Shown: positions 35,693 to 47,753, counted from the stretch's first letter. The stretch is DNA of 64,000 nt from Corynebacterium glyciniphilum AJ 3170 (GCF_000626675.1 NZ_CP006842.1:1612001-1676000), one strand, 5' to 3'. Notes: generated by a model from the sequence alone, not told the origin. Translations and numbers: made by a program.

Positions 35693-37075
35693 ATGACAGA
35701 AGTACAGGAACTCGCCACTTTCGTGGAGAAGGCACGTCTCAGTGACCTCAGCCCGGAAGCTCTTGAACAACTCAAGATCCGGGTGCTTGACACACTCGGA
35801 GTTGCTGTCGGTGCGCTCGACGCTGAACCAGTCAACGCGATCAGGGGACTCCTGGAGGACCTCGGTGGGACTGAACAGGCGACATTGATCGGCGGGGGAA
35901 AGACCTCGCCGGAGAAGGCGGCCTTCTTCAACAGTGCGCTCAGCCGCTACCTCGACTTCATGGATGCCTATCTCGCGAAAGGCGAGACCAACCACCCCTC
36001 AGACAACTTCGGGGCAGTCCTCGCCGCAGCCGAGAGCGTTGATGCCAGTGGGGCGGAGCTGCTCACCGCTTTCGCGGTGGCGTACCAGGTCCATACCCGC
36101 CTGTCGGACGTCGCGCCGGTCCGCGCCCTCGGATTCGACCACACCACCCAGGGAGCTTTCGCCGCAGCGTGTTCGGCCGCCAAGGCACTCGGTCTCGATG
36201 CTGACCAGATCGCGAATGCCGCCGCCATGGCCGGCACGGCGAATGTGGCCCTGCGTGTCACGCGCACCGGCAACCTCAGCCACTGGAAGGGGCTGGCGTA
36301 CCCGCATGTCGCCAAGGAGGGGGTGTGGTCGGCGCTGTTGGCGTCCCGAGGCATCACCGGGCCCGGAGAGGTGTTCGAGGGCAACAAGGGGTTCAAGGAT
36401 CTCGCGGGCGACTACACGCTGGACTGGTCGTCCGAGGACCTCGAGAGTGTCACCCGGACAATCATCAAGAAGTACAACGCCGAGATACATTCGCAGTCTG
36501 CCCTGGAGGCTGTCCTGGATATCCGCTCCCGGGAGGGCTTCGACCCGTCGCATATCGACACTGTCAGGCTGTCCACGTTCGACGTCGCGTACTCGATCAT
36601 CGGCGGCGGCGAGGAGGGGGACAAGCAAACCATCCGCACCAAGGAGGAGGCGGACCATTCGCTCCCGTGGATGCTGGCCGTCGCTCTCCTCGACGGCGAA
36701 CTCAATCCCGGTCAGTATGATCCGGCGCGCATTGTCGCCGATGACGTCCAGGAGCTCATGGCCAAGGTTACGATCACCCCGGACGATGCGTTGTCCGACC
36801 GTTTCCCGGAGGAGATGCCTGCGGAAGTCACCGTCACGCTCGATGACGGCACGGAGTTCAGCGCTGAGAAATCCGCCTACGACGGATTCTTCACCTGCCC
36901 CTTGGACTGGGACGCGGCCCGCGTGAAGTTCAACGTCCTCACCGCGCCTTTCGCTGACCAGGCGCTACGCGACGAGATCAGTGACATCGTCCATGACCTC
37001 GACAACCGTCAGGTCACCGAGTTGACCGCCGCTCTGGCGAAAGTCTCCACCACGCGCGCGGACGGACAGTCATGA
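35693..37075 (+). CDS. MmgE/PrpD-family dehydratase-like protein
   Basis: A 460-residue protein of the MmgE/PrpD family, whose known members include 2-methylcitrate dehydratase (propionate breakdown) and cis-aconitate decarboxylase. Typical segments are DTLGVAVGALDAEPVNAIRG, YLDFMDAYLAKGETNHPSDN (catalytic-region Asp and His), SHWKGLAYPHVAKEGVWSAL and RSREGFDPSHIDTVRLSTFD. It is not next to prpB or prpC, so 2-methylcitrate dehydration is not certain. The ATG at 35693 has AAGGAG 6 bases upstream; a GTG sits three bases earlier. A DtxR-like box lies about 50 bases upstream, suggesting control by iron. Confidence 0.85.
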   Translation: MTEVQELATFVEKARLSDLSPEALEQLKIRVLDTLGVAVGALDAEPVNAIRGLLEDLGGTEQATLIGGGKTSPEKAAFFNSALSRYLDFMDAYLAKGETNHPSDNFGAVLAAAESVDASGAELLTAFAVAYQVHTRLSDVAPVRALGFDHTTQGAFAAACSAAKALGLDADQIANAAAMAGTANVALRVTRTGNLSHWKGLAYPHVAKEGVWSALLASRGITGPGEVFEGNKGFKDLAGDYTLDWSSEDLESVTRTIIKKYNAEIHSQSALEAVLDIRSREGFDPSHIDTVRLSTFDVAYSIIGGGEEGDKQTIRTKEEADHSLPWMLAVALLDGELNPGQYDPARIVADDVQELMAKVTITPDDALSDRFPEEMPAEVTVTLDDGTEFSAEKSAYDGFFTCPLDWDAARVKFNVLTAPFADQALRDEISDIVHDLDNRQVTELTAALAKVSTTRADGQS

Positions 37076-37205
37076 CTGCCGTCGCCACCGGCACGACCGG
37101 CCGGCGGAGTGGTGTGTCGAGAACGACGGTGACGAGACCACCGTGCTCGCGGACCACTCGCAGATCCTGCAGTTGGAGGGTCTGCGTCAGAATGTCCGGG
37201 GCGAC

Positions 37206-38162
37206 TCAGTCCATCCCCGCCGGACGTGCCACGAACACACTGGCTGCGCGCGCGCCTTTCTCCTCGAGAAGGGCCACGGCCCTGCCGTCAGGTGTGACGG
37301 CGGCATAGACGCCACGCATGCCGACCGGGGAGAGCCACTTACCCAACGACAGTGCGTCCCCCTCGGCGTCGGAGACCCCACGGACCGGGAAGCAGGTCGA
37401 CATCGCCTCATCCAGGGACATCGTCAGTTCGGGCGAGGTGTCGGTGTTGTCGCGCACGGCGAAGAGCTCATCGAGTGTTCGCGCCTCGCTCACGGCGAAC
37501 GGGCCTGCGCTCGTACGTCGCAGGGCGCTCAGATGACCGCCGACGCCCAAGGCTTCGCCGGCATCCCGTGCGATCGACCGGATGTAAGTCCCTGAGGAGC
37601 AGTGCACGCTGATATCGGCCTCAGCGACCGTCTCCGGGCCCTCACCGCTGATGCGGATATCCGCCACACTGAGTTCGTGGACGGTCACGGGACGCTCGGG
37701 CAGTATGACATCCACCCCCTCCCGGACGAGTTCGTGGGCCCGACGGCCGTTGACTTTGATTGAGCTGACGCTGCTGGGACGCTGCATGATCTCGCCGGAC
37801 TGTGCGGCGAAGGCCGCCCGGACACCGTCGATCGTTAGGGAGGCCATCGCCTGGGCAGGTGCCGTGGAGATGACATCGCCCTCGATATCGTCGGTGACGG
37901 TCGCGGACCCGAAGCGGACCGTGGCGTCGTACCGTTTGTCGTGGGTCACCACGTGCGCGAGGAACTTGGTGCCCCGTTCGATCCCGACGACGAGCACCCC
38001 GGTGGCCATCGGGTCCAAGGTTCCGGAGTGTCCGACCCGACGTGTACCGAAGATACGTCGACACCGTGAGACGACGTCGTGACTGGTCATTCCGGCGGGT
38101 TTGTCGACAATGACAAGACCGGACCGGGCGATGATCCCGTCGGCTGATTCTCTTCCAGGCAT
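37206..38162 (-). CDS. truB: tRNA pseudouridine-55 synthase
   Basis: Makes pseudouridine at position 55 in the T-loop of tRNAs. The protein has 318 residues with the catalytic motif GHSGTLDPMATGVL (Asp50) and KPAGMTSHDVVSRCRRI near the N-terminus; the C-terminal part ends in a PUA-like domain (LSLGKWLSPVGMRGVYAAVT). The ATG at 38162 has TAGACT 7 bases upstream, indicating a leaderless mRNA, and this start removes 56 spurious upstream residues. It is back to back with ribF in a 46-bp gap. About 130 bases separate its end from the MmgE/PrpD stop, with no gene I can support. Confidence 0.94.
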   Translation of the reverse strand: MPGRESADGIIARSGLVIVDKPAGMTSHDVVSRCRRIFGTRRVGHSGTLDPMATGVLVVGIERGTKFLAHVVTHDKRYDATVRFGSATVTDDIEGDVISTAPAQAMASLTIDGVRAAFAAQSGEIMQRPSSVSSIKVNGRRAHELVREGVDVILPERPVTVHELSVADIRISGEGPETVAEADISVHCSSGTYIRSIARDAGEALGVGGHLSALRRTSAGPFAVSEARTLDELFAVRDNTDTSPELTMSLDEAMSTCFPVRGVSDAEGDALSLGKWLSPVGMRGVYAAVTPDGRAVALLEEKGARAASVFVARPAGMD

Positions 38163-38169
38163 GGAGCAC

Positions 38170-38201
38170 AGTCTAGGTGGTGACAGGAAGTGTCGTAGTG
38201 T
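38170..38201. promoter_or_regulatory. divergent leaderless promoters of truB and ribF
   Basis: TAGACT (38175-38170, minus strand) lies 7 bases before the truB ATG, and TAGTGT (38196-38201, plus strand) lies 7 bases before the ribF GTG. The two -10 elements are only 20 bases apart, so the two promoters must overlap and could exclude each other. Confidence 0.7.
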
Positions 38202-38208
38202 GGTGTCC

Positions 38209-39207
38209 GTGGATATCTGGAACGGACTGGACGAGGTTCCCTCGGACCTCCAGGGAAGCGTGGTGACGATCGGTGTCTTTGACGGAGTGCACCGCGGACA
38301 CCAGACGTTGATCGACACGGCGGTCACCAAGGCGCGGGAGCTCGGTGTGCCGGCGGTGATGATGACTTTTGACCCTCACCCGACGGTGATCTTCCTCCCG
38401 AAGAGTGTTCCGCCGTTGCTTGCCACGGTTGAACAACGCGCGGTGAGTGCTGCCCGGTACGGTATCGACGCAATGCTCGTGGTCGCCTTTGACGACGAGA
38501 TCATCTCCTGGAGTCCGGAAGAGTACTTCCGACGGGTCATCGTCGATCTCTTCAAAGCGAAAGCTGTTGTCGTGGGGGACAATTTCACGTTCGGAAGCCA
38601 GGCGTCGGGTACCTCCGAGACGATGAGGGAACTGGGGGAGCGTTATGGTGTGCAGGTCACCGTCCACGGTCTGCTGCGCGACGGCGGCAGTGCTGACGGA
38701 CACACGGTCTGCTCGTCCTGGATCCGTGAGCAGCTCGCCGTCGGAAATGTCGCGGGTGCCGCGGGTGCCCTGGGGCGGAACTTCACCGTCCGTGGCGTCG
38801 TGACCCGAGGTGCAGGCAGGGGAGGTGCCGCCCTGGGGTTCCCGACCGCGAACCTGTATTTCCCGGACAGCCAGGCGCTGCCGGCGGACGGAGTCTACGC
38901 TGGGGACCTCCGCATCCTGCCGACCCAGAAAGATCCCGTCGGTGCCCTGGTCGGTGACATGCCGGTCGACGTCCACCTCCCTGCGGCGATCTCGGTCGGT
39001 ACGAACCCCACCTTCGGGGACGAGACCCGCAGCGTGGAGGCGTTCGTCCTGGACCATGACGCCGACCTCTACGGCCGAAAAGTCACCGTCAGCTTCATCG
39101 ACCATATCCGTGGAATGGAGAGCTACGACGGGCTCGATGAACTCGTCGAGGCCATCGGTAGTGACGTCGAAGCCACCCGGAGGTTGGTGCCCCGCGAGCG
39201 GGGATGA
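38209..39207 (+). CDS. ribF: bifunctional riboflavin kinase/FAD synthetase
   Basis: Makes FMN and FAD from riboflavin. The protein has 332 residues. The N-terminal adenylyltransferase domain carries [14 protein letters not shown] and the later [16 protein letters not shown]; the C-terminal kinase domain carries [17 protein letters not shown] and the [21 protein letters not shown] segment. The GTG at 38209 is chosen because TAGTGT lies exactly 7 bases upstream; in-frame GTGs at 38200 and 38203 fall inside or next to that element. In actinobacteria ribF commonly lies between truB and rpsO, as here. Confidence 0.94.
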   Translation: MDIWNGLDEVPSDLQGSVVTIGVFDGVHRGHQTLIDTAVTKARELGVPAVMMTFDPHPTVIFLPKSVPPLLATVEQRAVSAARYGIDAMLVVAFDDEIISWSPEEYFRRVIVDLFKAKAVVVGDNFTFGSQASGTSETMRELGERYGVQVTVHGLLRDGGSADGHTVCSSWIREQLAVGNVAGAAGALGRNFTVRGVVTRGAGRGGAALGFPTANLYFPDSQALPADGVYAGDLRILPTQKDPVGALVGDMPVDVHLPAAISVGTNPTFGDETRSVEAFVLDHDADLYGRKVTVSFIDHIRGMESYDGLDELVEAIGSDVEATRRLVPRERG

Positions 39208-39316
39208 TAGTGTCATCCGGTCTGTGACTGTGGTTCGCGGTAGTCACAACGGCGCTCGCCTCCGGGCGGTACGTCCTCTTTTCGCGCGGACTGAAACAAC
39301 CATCAGGAGAATTCCC

Positions 39317-39586
39317 ATGGCTTTGACCAAGGACCAGAAGGCCGAGACTCTCAAGGAGTTCGGCGTTCACGAGACCGACACCGGTTCGCCTGAGGCGCAG
39401 GTCGCGCTGATGACGGTGCGCATCCGTCAGCTGACCGAGCACCTCAAGTTCCACAAGCACGACCACCACTCCCGCCGCGGACTGCTGCTGTTGGTCGGTC
39501 GTCGCAAGAGGCTGCTGAAGTACCTGCAGGAGAACAACGTCGAGCGTTACCGTTCCCTGATTGAGCGCCTGGGCCTGCGTCGCTAG
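39317..39586 (+). CDS. rpsO: 30S ribosomal protein S15
   Basis: An 89-residue primary rRNA-binding protein of the small subunit, standard length. It has the usual [20 protein letters not shown] start, [20 protein letters not shown] in the middle, and ends [17 protein letters not shown] lies 8 bases upstream of the ATG. A 109-base leader separates it from ribF and may hold its own promoter and S15 autoregulation site, although no clear pseudoknot can be named from the sequence. A strong terminator follows immediately. Confidence 0.97.
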   Translation: MALTKDQKAETLKEFGVHETDTGSPEAQVALMTVRIRQLTEHLKFHKHDHHSRRGLLLLVGRRKRLLKYLQENNVERYRSLIERLGLRR

Positions 39587-39607
39587 ACGTCCCCAGCGCT
39601 GGCACTG

Positions 39608-39640
39608 ACCCCGTACACCGTCGCCGACGGTGTACGGGGT
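39608..39640 (+). terminator. intrinsic terminator of rpsO
   Basis: A perfect 15-bp stem (39608-39622 and 39626-39640; arms ACCCCGTACACCGTC and its complement) with a 3-nt GCC loop is followed by TTCGTGGTTT. It isolates rpsO from pnp, which has its own leader. Confidence 0.85.
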
Positions 39641-39792
39641 TTCGTGGTTTCCGTGGTCGGACAGCGCAGTTCGACCAGTGGTGGTGTAGGATGATCTGCG
39701 GTAATTGTCCAGAGCATGAGAATCCGTACCCGAGGCCGGCACCGACGACCGGCACAGGGACCGAAGAAGACGCAGAAGGTATACACATCAAC

Positions 39793-42282
39793 GTGACATC
39801 GCAGAACGAGAACGACACCCAGCCGAAGAAGGCCTCGACGAAGAAGGCACCGGCCAAGAAGACCGCAGCGAAGAAGGCGCCCGCAAAGAAGACGGCCGCT
39901 GCGGGAGCAACGGGAGCTGCCAAGGCTCCAGCGAAGAAGGCGCCCGCAAAGAAGACGCAGGCGAAGAAGGCTCCGGCGAAGGCTGCTCCGGAGAAGAAGG
40001 CGCCGGCGGCCAAGACACCGGTCGCCCCGACCCACAAGGCTGAACTCATCGATGCCGAGTCCGGTATCTGGGAATCCACCGCCACCATCGACAACGGTGA
40101 CTTCGGCACCCGGACGGTCTCCTTTGAGACCGGCCTGCTGGCACGCCAGGCGGACGGCGCCGTCACCGCCTATCTCGATGACGACACGATGATGCTGTCG
40201 ACGACCACCGCGTCGAAGAAGCCGAAGGAGAACCTCGACTTCTTCCCGCTGACGGTTGACGTCGAAGAGCGTATGTACGCCGCAGGGCGTATCCCCGGCA
40301 GTTTCTTCCGGCGCGAGGGCCGGCCTGGCACCGAAGCGATCCTGGCCTGCCGTCTGATTGACCGGCCGCTGCGCCCGACCTTCGCCAAGGGAATCCGCAA
40401 CGAGGTTCAGGTCGTCGTCACGGTCATGTCCATGGACCCCGACGACATGTACGATGTGGTCGCCATCAATGCCGCCTCAGCATCAACGCAGCTGTCCGGC
40501 CTGCCGGTCTCCGGCCCCGTCGGTGGTGTGCGGATGGCACTCGTCGTCGACGAGGATCATGCTGAGGGGCAGTGGGTCGCTTTCCCGACACGTCAGCAGC
40601 AGGAACAGGCGGTCTTCGAGCTCGTCGTCGCCGGCCGCGTCGTCGAGCCGGTTCGTAGGGGACGCGGCCGCCGTAAGCCCGTCCCCGGCGAGAACGTCGC
40701 CATCATGATGGTCGAAGCGGGGGCCACCGACACTGTCGTCCAGCGCGTCGCCGAGGGCGCCCCGGCACCGACGGAGGCAGTCGTCGCCCAGGGCATTGAC
40801 GCCGCACGCCCCTTCATCGCTGAGCTTTGTGGTGCTCAGGCGGCGCTGGCCACGGCAGTCGACGCCCAGGCGCGTGCTTTCGAGCTGTTCCCGCCCTTCG
40901 GCGAGGATGTGTTCGCCGCCGTCGAGTCCGAGTCCGCCGACAAGCTCTCCGGCATCATGTCCATCGCCGACAAGGCCGAGCGCGATGAAGCGCTGTCCGA
41001 GGATATGGCCGCGACGGTCGAGGCGCTGGAGGCCCAGTTCGAGGGGCGCACCACCGAGATCCGCAACGCCCACAACGAGGTCACCCGCCAGCTGGTCCGT
41101 ACCCGTATTCTCACTGACGGCTTCCGCATCGATGGCCGTGACGCCACGGCCATCCGCGATCTCGGCGTGATGATCGACCTGGTGCCGCGTGCACACGGCT
41201 CCGCTCTCTTCGAGCGTGGTGAGACCCAGATCCTGGGTGTAACCACACTCGACATGCTCAAGATGGAGCAGAGCATTGACAGCCTCGGACCGGTGGACTC
41301 CAAGCGGTACATCCACCACTACAACTTCCCGCCGTACTCCACCGGTGAGACCGGACGTGTCGGATCCCCGAAGCGTCGCGAGATCGGTCACGGTGCCTTG
41401 GCCGAGCGTGCCCTGTTGCCGGTGATTCCGTCCCGCGAGGAGTTCCCCTATGCGATCCGGCAGGTGTCCGAGGCGCTGAGCTCGAACGGATCGACGTCCA
41501 TGGGCTCGGTCTGTGCCTCTACGCTGTCGCTCTACAACGCCGGCGTGCCCCTCAAGGCCCCGGTGGCAGGTATCGCCATGGGCCTGGTCACCGGAGAGGT
41601 CGACGGCAAGGAGAGCTACGTGACCCTCACCGACATCCTCGGTGCCGAGGACGCGTTCGGCGACATGGACTTCAAGGTCGCCGGTACCGCCGACTATGTC
41701 ACCGCGCTGCAGTTGGACACGAAGGTCGACGGTATCCCGTCCGATGTTCTCGTCGCCGCACTGGCTCAGGCTCGCAGTGCACGCCTGGAGATCCTGTCCA
41801 CCATGGGTGAAGCCGTGGCCGGACCGGAGGAGATGAGCGAGTTCGCCCCGCGTATCACCACCGTCAGCGTCCCCCAGAACAAGATCGGCGAGCTGATCGG
41901 CCCGAAGGGTAAGACGATCAACCAGATCACCGAGGAGACCGGCGCCAACATCTCCATCGAGGATGACGGAACCGTCTTCATCTCCGCTTCCGACGGCAAG
42001 GCCGCCGACGCAGCCGTCGACAAGGTGAACTCGATCGCCAACCCGCAGTTGCCGAAGGTCGGCGACCGGTACCTGGGCACCGTGGTGAAAACCACCGCCT
42101 TCGGCGCCTTCGTCTCCCTGCTTCCGGGCAAGGACGGTCTGATCCACATCTCGAACCTCGGTGGCGACCGCCGGGTCGAGAAGGTCGAGGACGAGGTCTC
42201 GGTCGGTCAGGCACTCGAGGTTGAGATCGCCGACATCGATAACCGGGGGAAGATTTCCCTGGTCCTCGTTGACGCCAACTAA
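39793..42282 (+). CDS. pnp: polynucleotide phosphorylase with Lys/Ala-rich N-terminal tail
   Basis: PNPase (GpsI type) degrades RNA 3' to 5' with phosphate and can extend RNA. Two RNase PH domains are present (first core starting [20 protein letters not shown], second starting [20 protein letters not shown] with [20 protein letters not shown]), then a KH domain ([20 protein letters not shown]) and an S1 domain ([20 protein letters not shown]). What is odd is the first 75 residues: repeated AKK and APAKK units like bacterial histone-H1-type tails, in front of a core that otherwise matches corynebacterial PNPase. The GTG at 39793 is the likeliest start; the frame is open to ATG 39691. Confidence 0.95.
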   Translation: MTSQNENDTQPKKASTKKAPAKKTAAKKAPAKKTAAAGATGAAKAPAKKAPAKKTQAKKAPAKAAPEKKAPAAKTPVAPTHKAELIDAESGIWESTATIDNGDFGTRTVSFETGLLARQADGAVTAYLDDDTMMLSTTTASKKPKENLDFFPLTVDVEERMYAAGRIPGSFFRREGRPGTEAILACRLIDRPLRPTFAKGIRNEVQVVVTVMSMDPDDMYDVVAINAASASTQLSGLPVSGPVGGVRMALVVDEDHAEGQWVAFPTRQQQEQAVFELVVAGRVVEPVRRGRGRRKPVPGENVAIMMVEAGATDTVVQRVAEGAPAPTEAVVAQGIDAARPFIAELCGAQAALATAVDAQARAFELFPPFGEDVFAAVESESADKLSGIMSIADKAERDEALSEDMAATVEALEAQFEGRTTEIRNAHNEVTRQLVRTRILTDGFRIDGRDATAIRDLGVMIDLVPRAHGSALFERGETQILGVTTLDMLKMEQSIDSLGPVDSKRYIHHYNFPPYSTGETGRVGSPKRREIGHGALAERALLPVIPSREEFPYAIRQVSEALSSNGSTSMGSVCASTLSLYNAGVPLKAPVAGIAMGLVTGEVDGKESYVTLTDILGAEDAFGDMDFKVAGTADYVTALQLDTKVDGIPSDVLVAALAQARSARLEILSTMGEAVAGPEEMSEFAPRITTVSVPQNKIGELIGPKGKTINQITEETGANISIEDDGTVFISASDGKAADAAVDKVNSIANPQLPKVGDRYLGTVVKTTAFGAFVSLLPGKDGLIHISNLGGDRRVEKVEDEVSVGQALEVEIADIDNRGKISLVLVDAN

Positions 42283-42335
42283 CCTGACCGGACGTCAACT
42301 GCCAGCCACACACCACCGGAATTATTCAGGAGTAG

Positions 42336-43109
<774 letters not shown>

Positions 43110-43159
43110 ATCGCCCCTGCCCCAGACACCTTCTAACAACAGGGAAGTGTACACAGGCG

Positions 43160-43918
43160 ATGCCCACCACCTCGGAGTTTTCCGCCAGGCTGATTTCACA
43201 GACGACGTTCCTGCCTCCAGAGGACGTCCCCTGGGAACCCTCGGCGGCGGGCGGGGACGCCTCGAACCTCGTCGAGTTCGCCGGTCGTGCGTGCTACGAG
43301 ACGTGGGACCGTCCCAATCCGCACACCGCGGAGAACGACGCCTACATCCGGCACATCCTTGACGTCGGCCACCTGAGCCTGCTGGAACATGCCTCGGCCG
43401 GGGTGTACCTGCGCGGAGTGTCACGGTCATGTGCGCACGAGATCATGCGTCACCGCCACTTCTCCTTCAGTCAGCTGTCACAGCGGTACGTGCCGCCGGA
43501 GCAATCGGAGATCGTGGTCCCCGACACGATCGCCGCCGACCCCGACATCGCCGAACTGCTGCTCCATGCCACCGACGTCGCCAGGGACGCCTACGAGGAA
43601 CTACTGGACGCCCTGGAGGCGCGGTCCACGACGGAGACGAACTCGGTGCTGCGGGCCAAGCAGGCCCGACAGGCAGCTCGCGCGGTCCTGCCGAATGCGA
43701 CTGAGACCCGTTTCGTGATGACGGGGAACATGCGTTCATGGCGCCACTTCATCGGGATGCGTGCGGCAGAGCACGCTGACCCTGAGATCCGGCGCGTCGC
43801 GGTGGCGTGTCTCAGACTGTTGCGGGGGGTCAGCCCCGAGATCTTCGATGATTTCACGATCACCGAACTACGGGACGGCACGTTGATGGCGACCAGCCCA
43901 TACGTCGCCGACATCTGA
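43160..43918 (+). CDS. thyX: FAD-dependent thymidylate synthase
   Basis: Makes dTMP from dUMP with methylenetetrahydrofolate and reduced FAD. The protein has 252 residues with the ThyX signature [14 protein letters not shown] (about residues 97-110) and the C-terminal [20 protein letters not shown] with the essential arginine and serine. A GGGAAG sequence lies 12 bases upstream of the ATG. It sits between dapB and dapA; the dapA promoter lies in the 66-bp gap that follows. Confidence 0.95.
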   Translation: MPTTSEFSARLISQTTFLPPEDVPWEPSAAGGDASNLVEFAGRACYETWDRPNPHTAENDAYIRHILDVGHLSLLEHASAGVYLRGVSRSCAHEIMRHRHFSFSQLSQRYVPPEQSEIVVPDTIAADPDIAELLLHATDVARDAYEELLDALEARSTTETNSVLRAKQARQAARAVLPNATETRFVMTGNMRSWRHFIGMRAAEHADPEIRRVAVACLRLLRGVSPEIFDDFTITELRDGTLMATSPYVADI

Positions 43919-44887
<969 letters not shown>

Positions 44888-44894
44888 GGACACT

Positions 44895-47084
44895 ATGACT
44901 GAGAACCGTTCCCGGGCACGCAAGGTGACCCGGAAGGCCGCTCCGCCGAGCGCTGACACCAGTGCTGCGGATGTGACCACCACGTTCAATGACGGCGGAC
45001 AGGCCAGCACCTCCGCTCCGGAGGCGAACAGCAACGTCGGCAATGCCGGCGGATCCACTGACGACGGCGCGTCCACGTCCGACCCGGACACGAGCTCCGG
45101 CAACAACTCCGGTGGTGGAAACCGCTCCCGCTCACGCCGCTCCAGGGGCCGCGGTAACAACGGCGGAAGCAACGCCAACAACAGCGGGAACAACCAGGGC
45201 GGCAACAACCGCAACCGTGGAGGCCGTAACCAGGGGGGCCAGGGCAACCAGGGCAACCAGGGCAACAACAACCGCAACCGTGGTAACCGGAATAACCAGG
45301 GCGGCGGTGACCGTCGCCGCAATGCCGTGCAGACGATGCAGGGAGCTGACCTGACTCAGCGGCTGCCGAAGCCACCGAAGGCCCCGAAGGACGGTCTGCG
45401 GATTATCGCCTTGGGCGGTATCTCGGAGATCGGCCGCAACATGACTGTCTTCGAGTACCACAACCGCATCATCATCATCGACTGTGGTGTGCTCTTCCCC
45501 TCGTCGGGGGAACCGGGCGTGGACCTGATCCTGCCGGATTTCTCCTACCTCGACGACAAATGGGACCGCGTGGAGGCACTCGTGGTCACGCACGGCCACG
45601 AGGACCACATCGGGGCGATCCCGTGGCTGCTGAAGCAGCGTGCGGACATTCCGATCATCGGTTCGCGGTTCACCTGCGCGCTGATCGCCGCAAAGTGCCA
45701 GGAGCACCGGCTGCGTCCGAAGCTGATCGAGGTCGACGACACCTCCCACGAGAGTCGGGGCCCCTTCGACCTCCGCTTCTTCAACGTCGGTCACTCCATC
45801 CCGGAGTGCCTCGGCATCGCGTTGAAGACGGGTGCGGGACTGGTTGTCCACACCGGCGACGTGAAGCTGGACCAGACTCCTGCTGACGGCCGTCCGACGG
45901 ATCTGCCGGCCCTGTCCCGGTTCGGTGACGAGGGTATTGACCTGTTCCTCTGCGACTCCACCAACGCCACCACTCCGGGTGTTTCGCCTTCGGAGGCGGC
46001 TATCGGACCGAATCTGCGACGTATCGTCACCGAGGCGAAGCAGCGCGTGATCATCGCGTCGTTCGCCTCCAACGTCGCCCGCGTGCAGATGGCTGTCGAC
46101 GCGGCCGTGGCTGCTGGACGCAAGGTCGCGTTCAACGGTCGCTCAATGATCCGCAACATGGAGATCGCGGAGCGCCTGGGCCTGCTGACGGCCCCGCGGG
46201 GCACCATCGTCTCGATGGACGAGGCCAGCCGTATGGCTCCGCACAAGGTCGTGCTGATCACCACCGGCACCCAGGGGGAGCCGATGGCCGCCCTGTCGCG
46301 CATGGCGCGTCGTGAGCACAGGCAGATCACCGTGCGTCCGGGCGACCTGATCGTCCTGTCCTCCTCACTGGTCCCCGGTAACGAGGAGGCGGTCTTCGGT
46401 GTGATCAATATGCTGTCTCAGATCGGTGCCGAAGTCATCACGGGCAAGGACGCCATGGTGCATACCTCGGGCCACGGCTACTCCGGCGAGCTGCTGTTCC
46501 TGTACAACGCCGCACGCCCGCGCAACGCCATGCCCGTTCACGGTGAGTGGCGCCACCTCCGTGCCAACCGTGAACTCGCCATCTCCACCGGTGTGGCCCG
46601 CGACCACACCGTCCTGGCGCAGAATGGTGTCGTCGTCGACCTCGTCAACGGTCAGGCATCGGTGGTGGGACAGATTCCTGTCGGCAACCTCTACGTCGAC
46701 GGCGTCACCATGGGTGACGTGGGAGCTGAGGAACTTGAGGACCGTACCGCAATGTCGGAGGGCGGTCTGATCTCGGTGACCGTGGTCATCGACAACCGCA
46801 CCGGACGGCCGCTGGAGGATCCGCAGGTCCAGGCCCGTGGTTTCTCGGACGCGTCCAAGGACATGATGCGACAGGTCGCCGAACTCGTCGACAACGTCAT
46901 GCTGGACCTCTCCGGCCAGGGTGAGAATGACCCCTACCGGATGGCGCAGACCCTGCGCCGCAAGGTGGGCAAGTTCGTCAAGGACAAGTGGAAGCGTGAG
47001 CCCTTCATTGTTCCGACGGTTGTGCCGATGACGAGCGAGATCGTCGAGGAACTCGACCCGGAGGATCACGTGCCGTCTCTGTAA
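44895..47084 (+). CDS. rnj: ribonuclease J with Asn/Gly/Arg-rich N-terminal extension
   Basis: A metallo-beta-lactamase RNase with endo- and 5'-3' exonuclease activity. The protein has 729 residues. Residues 1-150 are disordered and very rich in Asn, Gly, Arg and Gln (repeats such as NRNRGNRNNQGG). The catalytic core follows: LRIIALGGISEIGRNM, the metal motif VTHGHEDHIGAIP (about residues 230-242), GDVKLDQTP, the beta-CASP domain, and HTSGHGYSGEL. The C-terminal domain is complete. The ATG at 44895 has AAGGA upstream; the open frame inside dapA is a shadow. dapA-rnj adjacency is common in actinobacteria. Confidence 0.95.
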   Translation: MTENRSRARKVTRKAAPPSADTSAADVTTTFNDGGQASTSAPEANSNVGNAGGSTDDGASTSDPDTSSGNNSGGGNRSRSRRSRGRGNNGGSNANNSGNNQGGNNRNRGGRNQGGQGNQGNQGNNNRNRGNRNNQGGGDRRRNAVQTMQGADLTQRLPKPPKAPKDGLRIIALGGISEIGRNMTVFEYHNRIIIIDCGVLFPSSGEPGVDLILPDFSYLDDKWDRVEALVVTHGHEDHIGAIPWLLKQRADIPIIGSRFTCALIAAKCQEHRLRPKLIEVDDTSHESRGPFDLRFFNVGHSIPECLGIALKTGAGLVVHTGDVKLDQTPADGRPTDLPALSRFGDEGIDLFLCDSTNATTPGVSPSEAAIGPNLRRIVTEAKQRVIIASFASNVARVQMAVDAAVAAGRKVAFNGRSMIRNMEIAERLGLLTAPRGTIVSMDEASRMAPHKVVLITTGTQGEPMAALSRMARREHRQITVRPGDLIVLSSSLVPGNEEAVFGVINMLSQIGAEVITGKDAMVHTSGHGYSGELLFLYNAARPRNAMPVHGEWRHLRANRELAISTGVARDHTVLAQNGVVVDLVNGQASVVGQIPVGNLYVDGVTMGDVGAEELEDRTAMSEGGLISVTVVIDNRTGRPLEDPQVQARGFSDASKDMMRQVAELVDNVMLDLSGQGENDPYRMAQTLRRKVGKFVKDKWKREPFIVPTVVPMTSEIVEELDPEDHVPSL

Positions 47085-47138
47085 GCACCTGCCTCGGAGC
47101 ATGACGGTCCGCCAGAAGCCCGCGTAGCATCGGGAGAC

Positions 47139-47753
47139 ATGACAGTCTCCCATGATGAACGCCAGGCACTGGCGGACCTTCTGTTGTCCCGGGGGCCCGA
47201 CCAGCCCACGCTGTGTGAAGGGTGGATGACCCGCGACATGGCGGTCCACCTCGTGTTGCGTGAGTATCGTCCGGACGCGATGGCGGGAATGTTCCTGCGC
47301 CCGCTGGCAGGGCACCTGGCGTCGCTGAGTCGGCAGTATGAGAGCAGGGACTTCGAGGAACTGGTCGAGCTCTACCGTGCGGGACCACCGGTGTGGAATC
47401 CGATGCGTCTCGGGGACCGGTTCATCAATCTCGGCGAGAATTTCGTCCACCATGAGGACGTACGTCGCGGGGGAGGGGAGTGGTCGCCTCGCGACCTGCC
47501 ACGACAGACCAGGGACACGCTGTGGGGAGCGGTCAAACAGATCTCCCGGGGCCTGATCCGGAGCTCCGGTGTATCGGTGACTCTGGTGCGCACCGACGGT
47601 GCGGGGGAGTCCGTCAGGGTGGGTAGCAGTTCGTCCGAGGTCACCGTGACGGGCGAAACGGGAGAGCTTCTGCTGTGGATTTACGGAAGGATCAAGGCCT
47701 GTGACGTGACTGTCGTCGGAGACGAGGATGCGGTCCGCAGGGTCAGTCTCTAA
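47139..47753 (+). CDS. TIGR03085-type mycothiol-dependent/DinB-like metal-binding protein
   Basis: A 204-residue protein of the actinobacterial family TIGR03085, related to DinB/mycothiol maleylpyruvate isomerase-like four-helix proteins. The recognisable segments are LCEGWMTRDMAVHLVLREYR, RFINLGENFVHHEDVRRGGG (His-His near residue 107), and LWIYGRIKACDVTVVGDED at the end. Three His positions (in VHLV, NFVHHEDV) are spaced as metal ligands in this fold. The ATG has TAGCAT 8 bases upstream, giving a leaderless mRNA. It lies between rnj and ftsK, as in other corynebacteria. The reaction is unknown. Confidence 0.82.
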   Translation: MTVSHDERQALADLLLSRGPDQPTLCEGWMTRDMAVHLVLREYRPDAMAGMFLRPLAGHLASLSRQYESRDFEELVELYRAGPPVWNPMRLGDRFINLGENFVHHEDVRRGGGEWSPRDLPRQTRDTLWGAVKQISRGLIRSSGVSVTLVRTDGAGESVRVGSSSSEVTVTGETGELLLWIYGRIKACDVTVVGDEDAVRRVSL

